Below are positions 30,600 to 39,489 of a stretch of DNA of 42,000 bases, in pieces. The stretch lies in assembly GCA_025355085.1 (NCBI GenBank), contig JANXLQ010000114.1, positions 1 to 42,000 on the forward strand. The letters are read 5' to 3'. Below the pieces are notes generated by a model. It saw nothing but the letters and a program-made list of their open reading frames with translations, made no database searches and was not told the DNA's origin. Numbering within the stretch: the stretch's first letter is position 1; each line of letters starts with the position of its first letter. The translations under genes and the position numbers were made by a program. Origin of the DNA: Rhodopila sp. (GTDB lineage: Bacteria > Pseudomonadota > Alphaproteobacteria > Acetobacterales > Acetobacteraceae).

Positions 30600-32015
30600 C
30601 TACCGAACCGCCGAGCGATAGAGTTCGGTGCTGAAATCCGGTGGTACATCGCCGTTCATGCGATTGCGCAGTATGGTCAGGTCATCGTGGAACAGATCGG
30701 CGCTGATTCGGCTGACAATCACCGGAATATCTCGCTTCATACTCGGGACATCGCCGATTGGCAGTCCGAAGCTCAGGAACCCCGCCGGATTCTGCACATG
30801 GATGTGCTTTAGCAAGGGCGATGCGCCGGGCGTTTTTTCCAGGAATTCGTGCCCTGCACCCAGATAAGGGTAAAAACCGAGCATTTCGTCGCGTTCGGCT
30901 TGGGGTGGCAGGAAACGATCGCGCCAAAGCAGGATATGGTTGGCAAAATCGATCAATTCTGGCCGCGATGCCAGGCCGGGGGAATAGCCGGTGCCGGCGA
31001 TCACGAAATCAAAACGATAGGATTCACCATTTATCGTTGTCTCGGTTGCGTCGTTGCGTTCTGTCGCATTCGCCCAGAGCGCCGCGAGGTGCAAATGAAA
31101 ATTGGGAAATTTCACAGTGCGCTCGATCGCGTCGGTCGTTGGCGTCGAACCGAAGCGGAAATACCGCATCGCCTGATGCCACCGGTCGGCGTCGGGAAGC
31201 TGGTAGTAGTTGTCATAAGCACCGGGAAAGCCGCGGGATCGGGTTATCGGCGTCGCGGCGATGGTGTCGCGCCGGGCGAACAGATGAACGGCGGCGGCGC
31301 CATGCTCCAACGCGACTCCAGCGGCGTCGAAGGCCGCGGCGGCACCCCCGATCACAGCGACAGTCCGGCCGCGCAGCGCGGTGAAGTCGATCGCGTCTTC
31401 TGTGTGGGCGTACAATGCGGGTGAAAGGTTAGCCGTCAGTACATCTGGAACGAACTTGCCGCCGCCGCCAAAGAAACCCGTGGCCAGGACGATCTTTCTG
31501 GTCGTTTCGGTCGTGACCCCATTTGGGCCATCAAGGTGCAACCGAAAATGATCCGTAAGCGGTTCAATCCGCGTCAGGCGGGTCGCATAGCGCGGATTGA
31601 TACCAAGGAAATGCTTATACCAACGGATGTAATCAGCCCAATCGGTCCGTTTGATACGGTCGATCCCGGCGTAAGCCTGCTGCCCGTGGCGCGCTTCGTA
31701 CCATGCCTGGAAACTGAGCGCCGGAATGCCGAGTTCCGGGCCCGGCAGTGCTTTCGGCGTCCGCAACAGGTTCATGCGCGCGGCATTCAACCAGATGCCG
31801 GCCCGTTGCTCGTTCGGTGCCGCTTCCAGCACAGTGACCTTGCCGATCCCGGAGCGCCGCAATGCAAACGCCAGCGCGCATCCGGTTTGTCCGCCGCCGG
31901 CGATCGTGACGTTGTGATCGATGCCCGGACGATCAGGCACCCAGTTGGCTGGATCGGGACCCAGCAGGCGAAGTGCTGTCCGGGCATCCGTGTCCGGATC
32001 GTGCGGCTGGGTCAT
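30600..32015 (-). CDS. FAD/NAD(P)-binding flavoprotein (monooxygenase-like)
   Basis: NVTIAGGGQTGCALAFALRRSGIGKVTVLEAAP; KIVLATGFFGGGG; GRTVAVIGGAAAAFDAAGVALEHGAAAVHLFARR; FVIAGTGYSPG. Confidence 0.85.
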   Translation of the reverse strand: MTQPHDPDTDARTALRLLGPDPANWVPDRPGIDHNVTIAGGGQTGCALAFALRRSGIGKVTVLEAAPNEQRAGIWLNAARMNLLRTPKALPGPELGIPALSFQAWYEARHGQQAYAGIDRIKRTDWADYIRWYKHFLGINPRYATRLTRIEPLTDHFRLHLDGPNGVTTETTRKIVLATGFFGGGGKFVPDVLTANLSPALYAHTEDAIDFTALRGRTVAVIGGAAAAFDAAGVALEHGAAAVHLFARRDTIAATPITRSRGFPGAYDNYYQLPDADRWHQAMRYFRFGSTPTTDAIERTVKFPNFHLHLAALWANATERNDATETTINGESYRFDFVIAGTGYSPGLASRPELIDFANHILLWRDRFLPPQAERDEMLGFYPYLGAGHEFLEKTPGASPLLKHIHVQNPAGFLSFGLPIGDVPSMKRDIPVIVSRISADLFHDDLTILRNRMNGDVPPDFSTELYRSAVR

Positions 32016-32116
32016 GTGTTCTTTCCTCTACAGTTCGGTCGTTCCGTTGTCTGCCAACAACATCGGTCGCCAGCCGGCGGCCTCGCCGGCACCAGCATTC
32101 GGCGCTAACCGGCGCG

Positions 32117-32395
32117 CTAATCGAACATCGGCACCGTGCGTGCCATCTCGCCCACCCGCATGCTGGTAATGTCGGCACCCACCGCCTCGACCACGCCGGC
32201 GCCTTCGTGACCCAGTACGAAGGGCAGGTCCATGGGATAGCGGCTCAGTCCGTCCACGACGTGCAAATCGCTGTGACACACGCCGGTGGCAGCGGTACGG
32301 ACCAGCACTTCCCGGCCTCGGGGTTTGTCGATGTCCACGGTTTCGATCGTCAGTGCTTCGTGGACCCGGCGAAAGATGGCGGCGCTGCTTTGCAT
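32117..32395 (-). pseudogene. Truncated zinc-type alcohol dehydrogenase (GroES-like N-terminus only)
   Basis: AAIFRRVHEALTIETVDIDKPRGREVLVRTAATGVCHSDLHVVDGLSRYPMDLPFVLGHEGAGVVEAVGADITSMRVG, then a 10-residue unrelated tail and stop; no NAD-binding domain follows. Confidence 0.8.
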
Positions 32396-32548
32396 GATGC
32401 TCGCTCCCTTATTGGTTGCGGCAAGTATAGCGCTCGCGCCGGGGTAGGGAAGATGCCGGCCAGGATACGAACGCTTCGGCCGGGAACGCCCGCCATCGCC
32501 AGTCCGTCTGCCATGCGCTATTCTGCTGGAAAGCAACGGGAGAATTCC

Positions 32549-32908
32549 ATGCCGGCCACCAATCGTGTCGCATTGATCACCGGTTGCGGCAAACCTGTTG
32601 GTATCGGCAACTCCACCGCCCTCGTGCTGGCAGCTTCGGGCATCGCCGTGGTTGTCGCCGACCTCGCACCGTTCGGCATCACCGTCAACGCGGTGCTTCC
32701 CGGTCCGATCCGGACGACGCGGGCGATCAGCACCAATCGGCGCGAATACGGCGATGACCTGGAGGCCGGTTTCAGGGAGCGTGCGAAGGACATTCCCGTC
32801 GGTCGCTTCGGCTCCCCGGAGGAGGTCGCGGCGACCATCGCGTTCCTGGTTTCGGACGGGGCGAGCTTCGTCACCGGCCAGGCAATCGGTGTCGATGGCG
32901 GCTGGTAA
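32549..32908 (+). pseudogene. Internally deleted SDR (Rossmann start joined in frame to C-terminal part)
   Basis: RVALITGCGKPVGIGNSTALVLAASGIAVVVADLA joins directly to PFGITVNAVLPGPIRTTRAI...SPEEVAATIAFLVSDGASFVTGQAIGVDGGW; the NNAG and S/YxxxK regions are missing. Confidence 0.82.
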
Positions 32909-33114
32909 GCCGATGGTGCAAGCGCCGTCGCTGGCGCCGAATCCGCCGTCATGCTCTACGCGATGCGGCTGATCGCCAATGGGCCGTTTAACCGCGGCCA
33001 TAATGGTGACCAGCGCCGTTTGATCGGCTACGTATTGACCCCCACCACCTGACCGATGCCAATCGCGCATCGCCGGGTTATTCCGCAGAACCCACACCAC
33101 GGGAAAACGATCCT

Positions 33115-34332
33115 ATGCCTGGCATCCTGAGCGACCTTCGCATCGTGGAAGTGTCCGCCTTTATCGCGGCCCCATTGGGCGGCATGACCCTCGCGCAGCT
33201 CGGTGCCGACGTCATTCGTATCGATCCCATCGGTGGCAACATCGACGCAAAGCGTTGGCCCTTGGCGCCCGATGGCACCAGCCTGTACTGGGCCAGCCTG
33301 AACAAATCCAAGCGTTCGGTCTGCCTCGCGCTAAATACGCCGGAAGGGCAGGAGATCGCCCAGTCGCTGATCCGCGCACCGGGACCGAATGCGGGCATTC
33401 TGCTGACCAACCTGCCGGCGGGTAAATGGATGGGATACGATGTGCTGAAGCAGGGCCGCGAAGACCTGATCGTCCTGCGCCTGATGGGCAACTCCGACGG
33501 CGGCGCCGCCATCGACTACACCGTCAACTGCGCCAGTGGTTTTCCCTTCGCCACCGGCCGGGGCGGGGAACCCGTCAACCACGTCCTGCCCGCCTGGGAC
33601 ATCGCCACGGGCCTGTATCTCTCGACCGGTTTGCTGGCGGCGGAACGCGCCCGCCATCGCACCGGGCATGGCCAGGAGGTGACGCTGGCGCTGTCCGACG
33701 TGATGCTAGCCTCGGTCGCCAACCTTGGCTATGTCGCTGACGTTCAGGTTAACAACGCTGTGCGCCCGCCGCTGGGCAACGACCTGTACGGCGCGTTTGG
33801 CCGGGATTTTGCCACATCGGACGGACGCCGGATCATGCTGACCGCGATCTCCAACCGCCAATGGCGGGCGATCGGCAAGGCTACCGGCCTAACGGACAAG
33901 CTGGCGATGATCGGGCCGATGCTGGACCTCGACCTGGACACCGAAGGCGGGCGTTTCGAGGCAACAGACGCCATTTGCGCCGTGCTAAAGCCGTGGTTCG
34001 CCCGGCGCACGCTGGCCGAAATTCACGCGGCCCTGGATGGCAGCGGCGTGCTGTGGGGGCCGTATCAGGATTTTGGCCAATTGGTGCATGAAGACCCGCG
34101 CTGCTCGCTGGCAAACCCCATGTTCGGCGAAATAGACCAACCCGGAGCCGGCCGGATTTTGGCCAACGCCGTGCCATTGGCATTCAGCACCGACATCCGC
34201 CCGCCGGCGGCTCGGGCGCCGCGCCTGGGCGAGCATACCGAAGCCGTTCTGACCGGCCTGTTGGGCCTGTCGTCCGCCCAATACGGCAAGCTGCACGATG
34301 CCGGCGTCGTCGCCGGCCCCACAAATCGATAG
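33115..34332 (+). CDS. mct: CaiB/BaiF CoA-transferase, probable 2-methylfumaryl-CoA isomerase (mesaconyl-CoA C1-C4 CoA transferase)-like
   Basis: LRIVEVSAFIAAPLGGMTLAQLGADVIRIDPIGGNIDAKRWPLAPDGTSLYWASLNKSKRS; GGAAIDYTVNCASGFPFATG; VNHVLPAWDIATGLYLSTGLLAAERARHRTGHGQEV; GNDLYGAFGRDFATSDGRRIM; resembles Mct over its length as remembered. Confidence 0.75.
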   Translation: MPGILSDLRIVEVSAFIAAPLGGMTLAQLGADVIRIDPIGGNIDAKRWPLAPDGTSLYWASLNKSKRSVCLALNTPEGQEIAQSLIRAPGPNAGILLTNLPAGKWMGYDVLKQGREDLIVLRLMGNSDGGAAIDYTVNCASGFPFATGRGGEPVNHVLPAWDIATGLYLSTGLLAAERARHRTGHGQEVTLALSDVMLASVANLGYVADVQVNNAVRPPLGNDLYGAFGRDFATSDGRRIMLTAISNRQWRAIGKATGLTDKLAMIGPMLDLDLDTEGGRFEATDAICAVLKPWFARRTLAEIHAALDGSGVLWGPYQDFGQLVHEDPRCSLANPMFGEIDQPGAGRILANAVPLAFSTDIRPPAARAPRLGEHTEAVLTGLLGLSSAQYGKLHDAGVVAGPTNR

Positions 34333-34344
34333 GACATAGCGAAC

Positions 34345-36000
34345 GTGTCGAACGCACAAGAAGCACTGTTGGGTCTCTGCGGCAGCGCAATGACGCTGGC
34401 GGAACAGTTGGTTGAGGCATCGCGTCGCGCCGTCTCCCTGCTGGTGACCGAGAACGGCAAGCCGAACGCAGCATTGATCGACGTGCATCAACTGGCGGCG
34501 CACGGTTTCGCCTGGCAGGCCACCTATATCGAGGCGCTGCGTCAGGCGCTGCGCTGGGCCAACGGCCTGCAGGCGGCTGGTAATTTTACGGATATCGAAG
34601 CGGCGATCCTGCGCTTGGGTTTTGCCGAGTATCTCTCGCAACTGGCGGGCGGTATCCCGATCAGCCAGACGGAGATGGTCCGCCCATCCGATATCGGTAT
34701 TCCCCCCGAGGTGGCGCTCGGTCTTCTGACCAGCCCAATAATGGCGCGCCTGTCCGATCCCGCCGCATTGAATGCCGCCCGTCAGTGTCTGGCGAGCGCC
34801 TCGATAGACGGCCGCTTCGGCGACGTCGGCATCGAAGATGAAACGATCGCGGCCATTCGCGAACAGTTCCTGCGCTACGCGGCAACCGAGATCGCACCGC
34901 ACGCCCAGGGCTGGCATCAGCGCGACGAACTCATCCCCATGCCGGTTGTTCAGCAACTGGCCGAGATGGGTGTCTTCGGTCTGACGGTGCGCGAAGAGGA
35001 CGGCGGCAGCGGCCTGGGCAAGATCGCCATGTGCGTCGTGTCCGAAGCACTCAGCGGCGGCTACATCGGGGTCGGTTCACTGGGCACCCGAGCGGAAATC
35101 GCTGCCGAACTGATAGGCATTGCCGGGACAGCGGAGCAAAAGACACGCTGGCTCCCGAAGATCGCCTCCGGTGCGATTCTGCCCACGGCGGTGTTTACCG
35201 AACCGAACACCGGTTCCGATCTCGGCAGCCTGCGCACCCGCGCGGTGCGGGATGGCGACTACTACTATGTCACCGGGGCAAAAACCTGGATCACCCACGG
35301 ATCGCGCTCCGACCTGATGACATTGCTGGTCCGCACTGACGCCTCGGCGCCGGGCTATCGTGGACTTTCGATGCTGCTGGCGGAAAAGCCGCGTGGCACT
35401 GACGAAAATCCATTCCCGGCCGAAGGTATGAGTGGCAGCGAAATCCAGGTCCTGGGTTACCGAGGGATGAAGGAATACGAGATCGCCTTTGAAAACTTCA
35501 AAGTTCCGGCCGCCAACCTGCTCGGTGGCGTAGAAGGCCAAGGCTTCAAGCAGTTGATGGAGACGTTCGAAAGCGCCCGCATTCAAACCGGCGCCCGCGC
35601 CCTGGGTGTGGCGCAGAATGCACTGGAACTCGGCGCGGCCTATGCCAGGGACCGTAATCAATTCGGCAAGGCGATCATCGGCTTCCCGCGTGTTGCCAAC
35701 AAAATCGCCTGGATGATGACCGAAACCATGTTCGCCCGCCAACTGACCTATTTCGCCGCCCGCCAGAAAGACAGCGGCCAACGCTGCGATATCGAAGCCG
35801 GCATGGCGAAACTGTTGGCCGCTCGGGTGGCGTTCTCCAACGCCGACAGTGCGTTGCAAGTCCATGGCGGCAACGGCTACGCGGTGGAATACCCGATCAG
35901 CCGCGTGCTGTGCGATGCGCGTATTCTCTCGATTTTTGAGGGCGCGGCCGAGATACAGGCGCAGGTGATCGCGCGTGGATTGATGGGACGCCAGAACTAG
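34345..36000 (+). CDS. mcd: Acyl-CoA dehydrogenase, probable (2S)-methylsuccinyl-CoA dehydrogenase
   Basis: 551 aa with the ~150-aa N-terminal extension characteristic of Mcd (LIDVHQLAAHGFAWQATYIEALRQALRWA...LGFAEYLSQLAGGIPISQTEMVRPSDIGI), then VFTEPNTGSDLGSLRTRAV, ESARIQTGARALGVAQNALELG, QVHGGNGYAVEYPISRVLCDARILSIFEGAAEIQAQVIARGLMG. GTG start. Confidence 0.83.
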   Translation: MSNAQEALLGLCGSAMTLAEQLVEASRRAVSLLVTENGKPNAALIDVHQLAAHGFAWQATYIEALRQALRWANGLQAAGNFTDIEAAILRLGFAEYLSQLAGGIPISQTEMVRPSDIGIPPEVALGLLTSPIMARLSDPAALNAARQCLASASIDGRFGDVGIEDETIAAIREQFLRYAATEIAPHAQGWHQRDELIPMPVVQQLAEMGVFGLTVREEDGGSGLGKIAMCVVSEALSGGYIGVGSLGTRAEIAAELIGIAGTAEQKTRWLPKIASGAILPTAVFTEPNTGSDLGSLRTRAVRDGDYYYVTGAKTWITHGSRSDLMTLLVRTDASAPGYRGLSMLLAEKPRGTDENPFPAEGMSGSEIQVLGYRGMKEYEIAFENFKVPAANLLGGVEGQGFKQLMETFESARIQTGARALGVAQNALELGAAYARDRNQFGKAIIGFPRVANKIAWMMTETMFARQLTYFAARQKDSGQRCDIEAGMAKLLAARVAFSNADSALQVHGGNGYAVEYPISRVLCDARILSIFEGAAEIQAQVIARGLMGRQN

Positions 36001-36061
36001 CGGCCCGATCCCAACGCTTACGTCCCGGGCGTTGGTCGAATCGTCTGCCAAATCAATGGTT

Positions 36062-36103
36062 AGTGGTAAAATATGAGGGTTCTTGCCGTTAGATTTTACC
36101 ACT
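36062..36103. promoter_or_regulatory. Perfect 11-bp inverted repeat AGTGGTAAAAT-N20-ATTTTACCACT
   Basis: Arms 36062-36072 and 36093-36103, AT-rich, between mcd and the HIBADH-type gene. Confidence 0.55.
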
Positions 36104-36221
36104 GGCGCGTTCCAGTACCAGGCCGCACGATGGCTCAACCGGAGAAGGCGGCAACCTTGCGGGGCCGGCTTCAACCGTAACGCGCAAAAAGCCTAAACAA
36201 AATCATAAAGGGAAACGGACC

Positions 36222-37127
36222 ATGGACAAACCTCGCATCGGCTACGTTGGCCTCGGCGTGATGGGTGGCGCGCTTGCCCGGCGTCTGCTGCGTGAGCACA
36301 AACTGACCGTCTTCGACCTATCGCCGGAACGGTGCGCCGACTTCGCTGCATTGGGCGCGACAGTGGTCGGTTCGCCGGCCGAGGTGGGCGCGGCGTCCGA
36401 TATCGTCATGACCTGCCTGCCGACATCGACGCAGGTGAGGGAGGTGATTTTCGGTGATAATGATGGGTTGATCCGGGGCCTGCGACCGGGCGGCCTGATT
36501 GTCGATCAAACCTCTGGCGCAACCGCGGCCACACGGGCGATGGCAGCGGAACTGGAAGGGACCGGTATCGAATTGATCGACGCCCCGGTCAGCGGCGGGG
36601 CGCCGGGCGCGGACGCCGGCACGATCGCGATCATGGTTGGCGGCACACCGGAACAATACGCTCGTGTAGCGCCGGTGCTGACAGTCATCAGCCCGAACAT
36701 CGCGCATGTGGGGCCGCTGGGTGCGGGTCACACGCTGAAGGCAGTGAACAACATGATGTCCGCCGCCAATCGGCTGCTGGCGTTCGAAGCCGTCAGCATC
36801 GCAGCCGCCAACGGGCTCGATCCCGCCATCGTGGTGGACATGATCAACAAGTCCTCCGGCCGCAACAGTGCAACCCTGGCGGTGTTTCCGAACAATATAT
36901 TCTCCGGCAATTTCGAAGCCCGGTTCAGCATGGCGCTGATGGAAAAGGACGTGGCGCTGGCGGCGGAACTGGCGGGAAACGGGTTCGAACATTTGACGCT
37001 GACGCCGCTGATCCTGCGCAATTACCGCATGGGCATCGAACGGTTCGGCCGCAATGGCGATATTCACGAGATGGTGCGGTTTTATGAAGAGGCCGCCGGA
37101 GTGAAGATCGCGAAAAAGACCGCTTAA
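36222..37127 (+). CDS. NAD(P)-dependent oxidoreductase, 3-hydroxyisobutyrate dehydrogenase / 2-hydroxy-3-oxopropionate reductase family
   Basis: IGYVGLGVMGGALARRLLREHKLTVFDLSPE; DAPVSGGAPGADAGTIAIMVGG; GPLGAGHTLKAVNNMM. Confidence 0.93.
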   Translation: MDKPRIGYVGLGVMGGALARRLLREHKLTVFDLSPERCADFAALGATVVGSPAEVGAASDIVMTCLPTSTQVREVIFGDNDGLIRGLRPGGLIVDQTSGATAATRAMAAELEGTGIELIDAPVSGGAPGADAGTIAIMVGGTPEQYARVAPVLTVISPNIAHVGPLGAGHTLKAVNNMMSAANRLLAFEAVSIAAANGLDPAIVVDMINKSSGRNSATLAVFPNNIFSGNFEARFSMALMEKDVALAAELAGNGFEHLTLTPLILRNYRMGIERFGRNGDIHEMVRFYEEAAGVKIAKKTA

Positions 37128-37288
37128 ATCCAAATCGCGAGCGGTTTCGCAGGCCGCTGCTCCATCGCACGCAACATCGAGTAGCGTCAGGGCGGCGGTC
37201 GCAGTGGTGGTCATGCTCGCGTGCAGTCGCCGCGCGGGTGCAGGCAATTCATGCCGATCGGCATGCCGGGCGCAGGAACCGCCGGGTT

Positions 37289-38608
37289 CTATTCCACCGC
37301 GAAACCTTGCCTGCGTATTGCCGCCAGTGCGGTCCGAGCCGCGGTTTGCCCACTGAGCCATGCGCCTGCGACAGTCCCGGCGAACGGCACATGGCACGCC
37401 TCGCCCGCGAACATCAGGTGGCCATCGGACACTGGCTCCGCCAACGTATCGCGGGCGTGCGCCGATCCCGGGACCGCATAGCAGTAGGCACCCCGCACCA
37501 GGGGATCGGCATCCCAGTGCGTCACCAACGACGCCCCACCGGCGAATAACCGGTCCACCCGGCCACCGAATGCGCGGCGTAAATAGGACAGGGCGAAGTC
37601 CACGGCGGCGGCTTCTCCGGCCTTTGCCAGGTCCAGGGCGACGGACCCGCCGATCCAGCCCTGCACATAGTCGCGCCCGAACGGCCAACACTGGAACGGC
37701 ATCAACGGCTCCCCCTGACGTTCAAGGATGCGATCCACCGAACAGTGCAACGGCAGGTCCAACCGGTCCGGACCGGTGGCGCGCAGGGCGACCTTCATCG
37801 CCAATCCCATGGGCAGGGACTGCACCGCATTCAGTACGCGTGCCGGCAGCACCGGGTCGAACGCCAGCATGCCGGAGGCCAGCACGCCGGTAGAAACTGT
37901 AACGATGCAGGCTCCGGCGGAGATCGATCCGGCCGGAGTTTCGACCGTGACCCGTCCACCCGCCCCGCCCCGGGACACCCGCGTGACCGGTGTGTTCAAC
38001 CGGATAGCCAGGCCCCCGGTCAGCCGCCGCTGGACGAACGCCCCGATGCCGCCGTCCGGCACCAGATTGCTGCCGCCCAACGCATTGCGCCGCCAATCCA
38101 ATGCACTGAACCGGCCGGCATCGACCGCGCAGATCACCGGGCCTTCCCATGCCTCGATGGTCGCCGCCCAAGGGTCATTGGGGCGTTGCCGCGTCACCTC
38201 GGCCAGGGAGGCATCGCCCCTTGACGCGATCAGCGCGTCGGCCGCCGCCTCGTAATCGGCCCATGCGTTGCCAAATGCCGCCAGTTCGGCCGGGTTCGCG
38301 AGGCGATTGCCGATAAAGGTGCGCTCCTTGCGGATTTCATCCGATCGCAACAGCGTGTCGCCCGCAGTCCGGGCAATCGGCACCAGCGGGTTGTGTTCCG
38401 CGTCGTGGAACCAGATCGCCCCCATATCGAACCAAACACCGCCAAGCGCCGCCGGATAATCCGTCCACGCCCGGCCGCCGACGCGGTTCGAGGCTTCGAG
38501 CACGACGGCACGCCGGCCCGCGTCGCGCACGGCCGCAGCCGCACCCAGGCCCGCAAGGCCGGCCCCGATGATGACGATGTCGGTTTCGGTCAACTGGCAC
38601 TCCTTCAT
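37289..38608 (-). CDS. Flavin-dependent amine oxidase
   Basis: TDIVIIGAGLAGLGAAAAVRDAGRRAVVLEASNRVGGRAWTDY; C-terminal GHLMFAGEACHVPFAGTVAGAWLSGQTAA. Confidence 0.93.
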   Translation of the reverse strand: MKECQLTETDIVIIGAGLAGLGAAAAVRDAGRRAVVLEASNRVGGRAWTDYPAALGGVWFDMGAIWFHDAEHNPLVPIARTAGDTLLRSDEIRKERTFIGNRLANPAELAAFGNAWADYEAAADALIASRGDASLAEVTRQRPNDPWAATIEAWEGPVICAVDAGRFSALDWRRNALGGSNLVPDGGIGAFVQRRLTGGLAIRLNTPVTRVSRGGAGGRVTVETPAGSISAGACIVTVSTGVLASGMLAFDPVLPARVLNAVQSLPMGLAMKVALRATGPDRLDLPLHCSVDRILERQGEPLMPFQCWPFGRDYVQGWIGGSVALDLAKAGEAAAVDFALSYLRRAFGGRVDRLFAGGASLVTHWDADPLVRGAYCYAVPGSAHARDTLAEPVSDGHLMFAGEACHVPFAGTVAGAWLSGQTAARTALAAIRRQGFAVE

Positions 38609-38769
38609 GTCGGGCCAACATCCGCACCATCATGGTTCGGCATGATGGGGGTTTAGTGCGTCCAACATGGCAAGTGCCGGGTGGCCGGGGCAAGGCCCGT
38701 CCGCATCGGGAAAAGCGGCGGCGGGAGCGATGACCCGGCACGTTTGGGTGCGGGTCCGAGGCTAGGCGT

Positions 38770-38814
38770 GGGTCCGGGTCCGGGTCCGGGTCCGGGTCCG
38801 GGTCCGGGTCCGGG
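38770..38814 (+). repeat. (GGGTCC)7-GGG hexanucleotide tract, G-quadruplex prone
   Basis: Seven perfect GGGTCC units 38770-38811 followed by GGG; eight G3 runs separated by 3 nt. Confidence 0.97.
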
Positions 38815-38943
38815 CGTGGTTGCGGAGCCGGGCGTGGGCGTAGGCGCGGGTCGGGCGCGGGGCCGGCGATGATGGGGAAGAGCGGGCTGTGGCGGTCGTG
38901 ACGGAGAAGGCCATACTCCGTCGCTTACCGATTGCGGTCCGCC

Positions 38944-39489
38944 CTACCGGACTACCTTCAACCCCGATCGAAACGTCTTGGCCAGTTCGCGATACACCTT
39001 TGCGTTGCGGTCGAAGCGGGTGCGTTCCTCGGTGTCCATCACGCGGCGCAGCTTGGCGGGGGCGCCGGTCCATAGTTCATTCGGGCCGATCACCTTGCCC
39101 GGAGTCAGCAGGCCGCCGGCGCCCAGCATGCCGCCTTCCTCGATCACCGCGCCGTCCAGCACCGTCGCGCTGATGCCAACGAAAGCTCGGTTTTTCAATG
39201 TGCAGGCGTGGATCACCGCGTTGTGGCCGACCGTCACGTCGTCGCCGATATGGGTGTCCATGCCGCCGGAGTCGAGATGGATCACCGTTCCGTCCTGGAT
39301 GTTGGTGCGGGCGCCGATGCGGATGATGCCCATGTCGCCTCGGACCAGGCAGTGAAACCACACGCCGGTTTCCGATCCGATCACCACGTCGCCGATGATC
39401 GCGGCGGTGGGGGCGATGAAGGCGTCCTCGGCGATGATGGGTGTGACGCCGTTCAGGGAAAAGACGGTTCCGTATGGCCAGCTAGACAT
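38944..39489 (-). CDS. Gamma-carbonic anhydrase family protein (left-handed beta-helix hexapeptide)
   Basis: [51 protein letters not shown] ... [67 protein letters not shown]. Confidence 0.94.
   Translation of the reverse strand: MSSWPYGTVFSLNGVTPIIAEDAFIAPTAAIIGDVVIGSETGVWFHCLVRGDMGIIRIGARTNIQDGTVIHLDSGGMDTHIGDDVTVGHNAVIHACTLKNRAFVGISATVLDGAVIEEGGMLGAGGLLTPGKVIGPNELWTGAPAKLRRVMDTEERTRFDRNAKVYRELAKTFRSGLKVVR

Noticed and set aside
32909-33052. 47-codon in-frame continuation after the gutted SDR stop (ADGASAVAGAESAVMLYAMRLIANGPFNRGHNGDQRRLIGYVLTPTT)
   Set aside because: Looks somewhat coding-like but no family recognised and no readthrough signal; may be another decayed remnant, too weak to call.
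35077-36174. 365-aa minus-strand ORF antisense to mcd
   Set aside because: Antisense to a strongly conserved acyl-CoA dehydrogenase; no recognisable domain.
36318-37691. 457-aa minus-strand ORF spanning the HIBADH-type gene and amine oxidase 3' end
   Set aside because: Overlaps two well-supported CDSs; Arg/Gly/His-rich translation without motifs.
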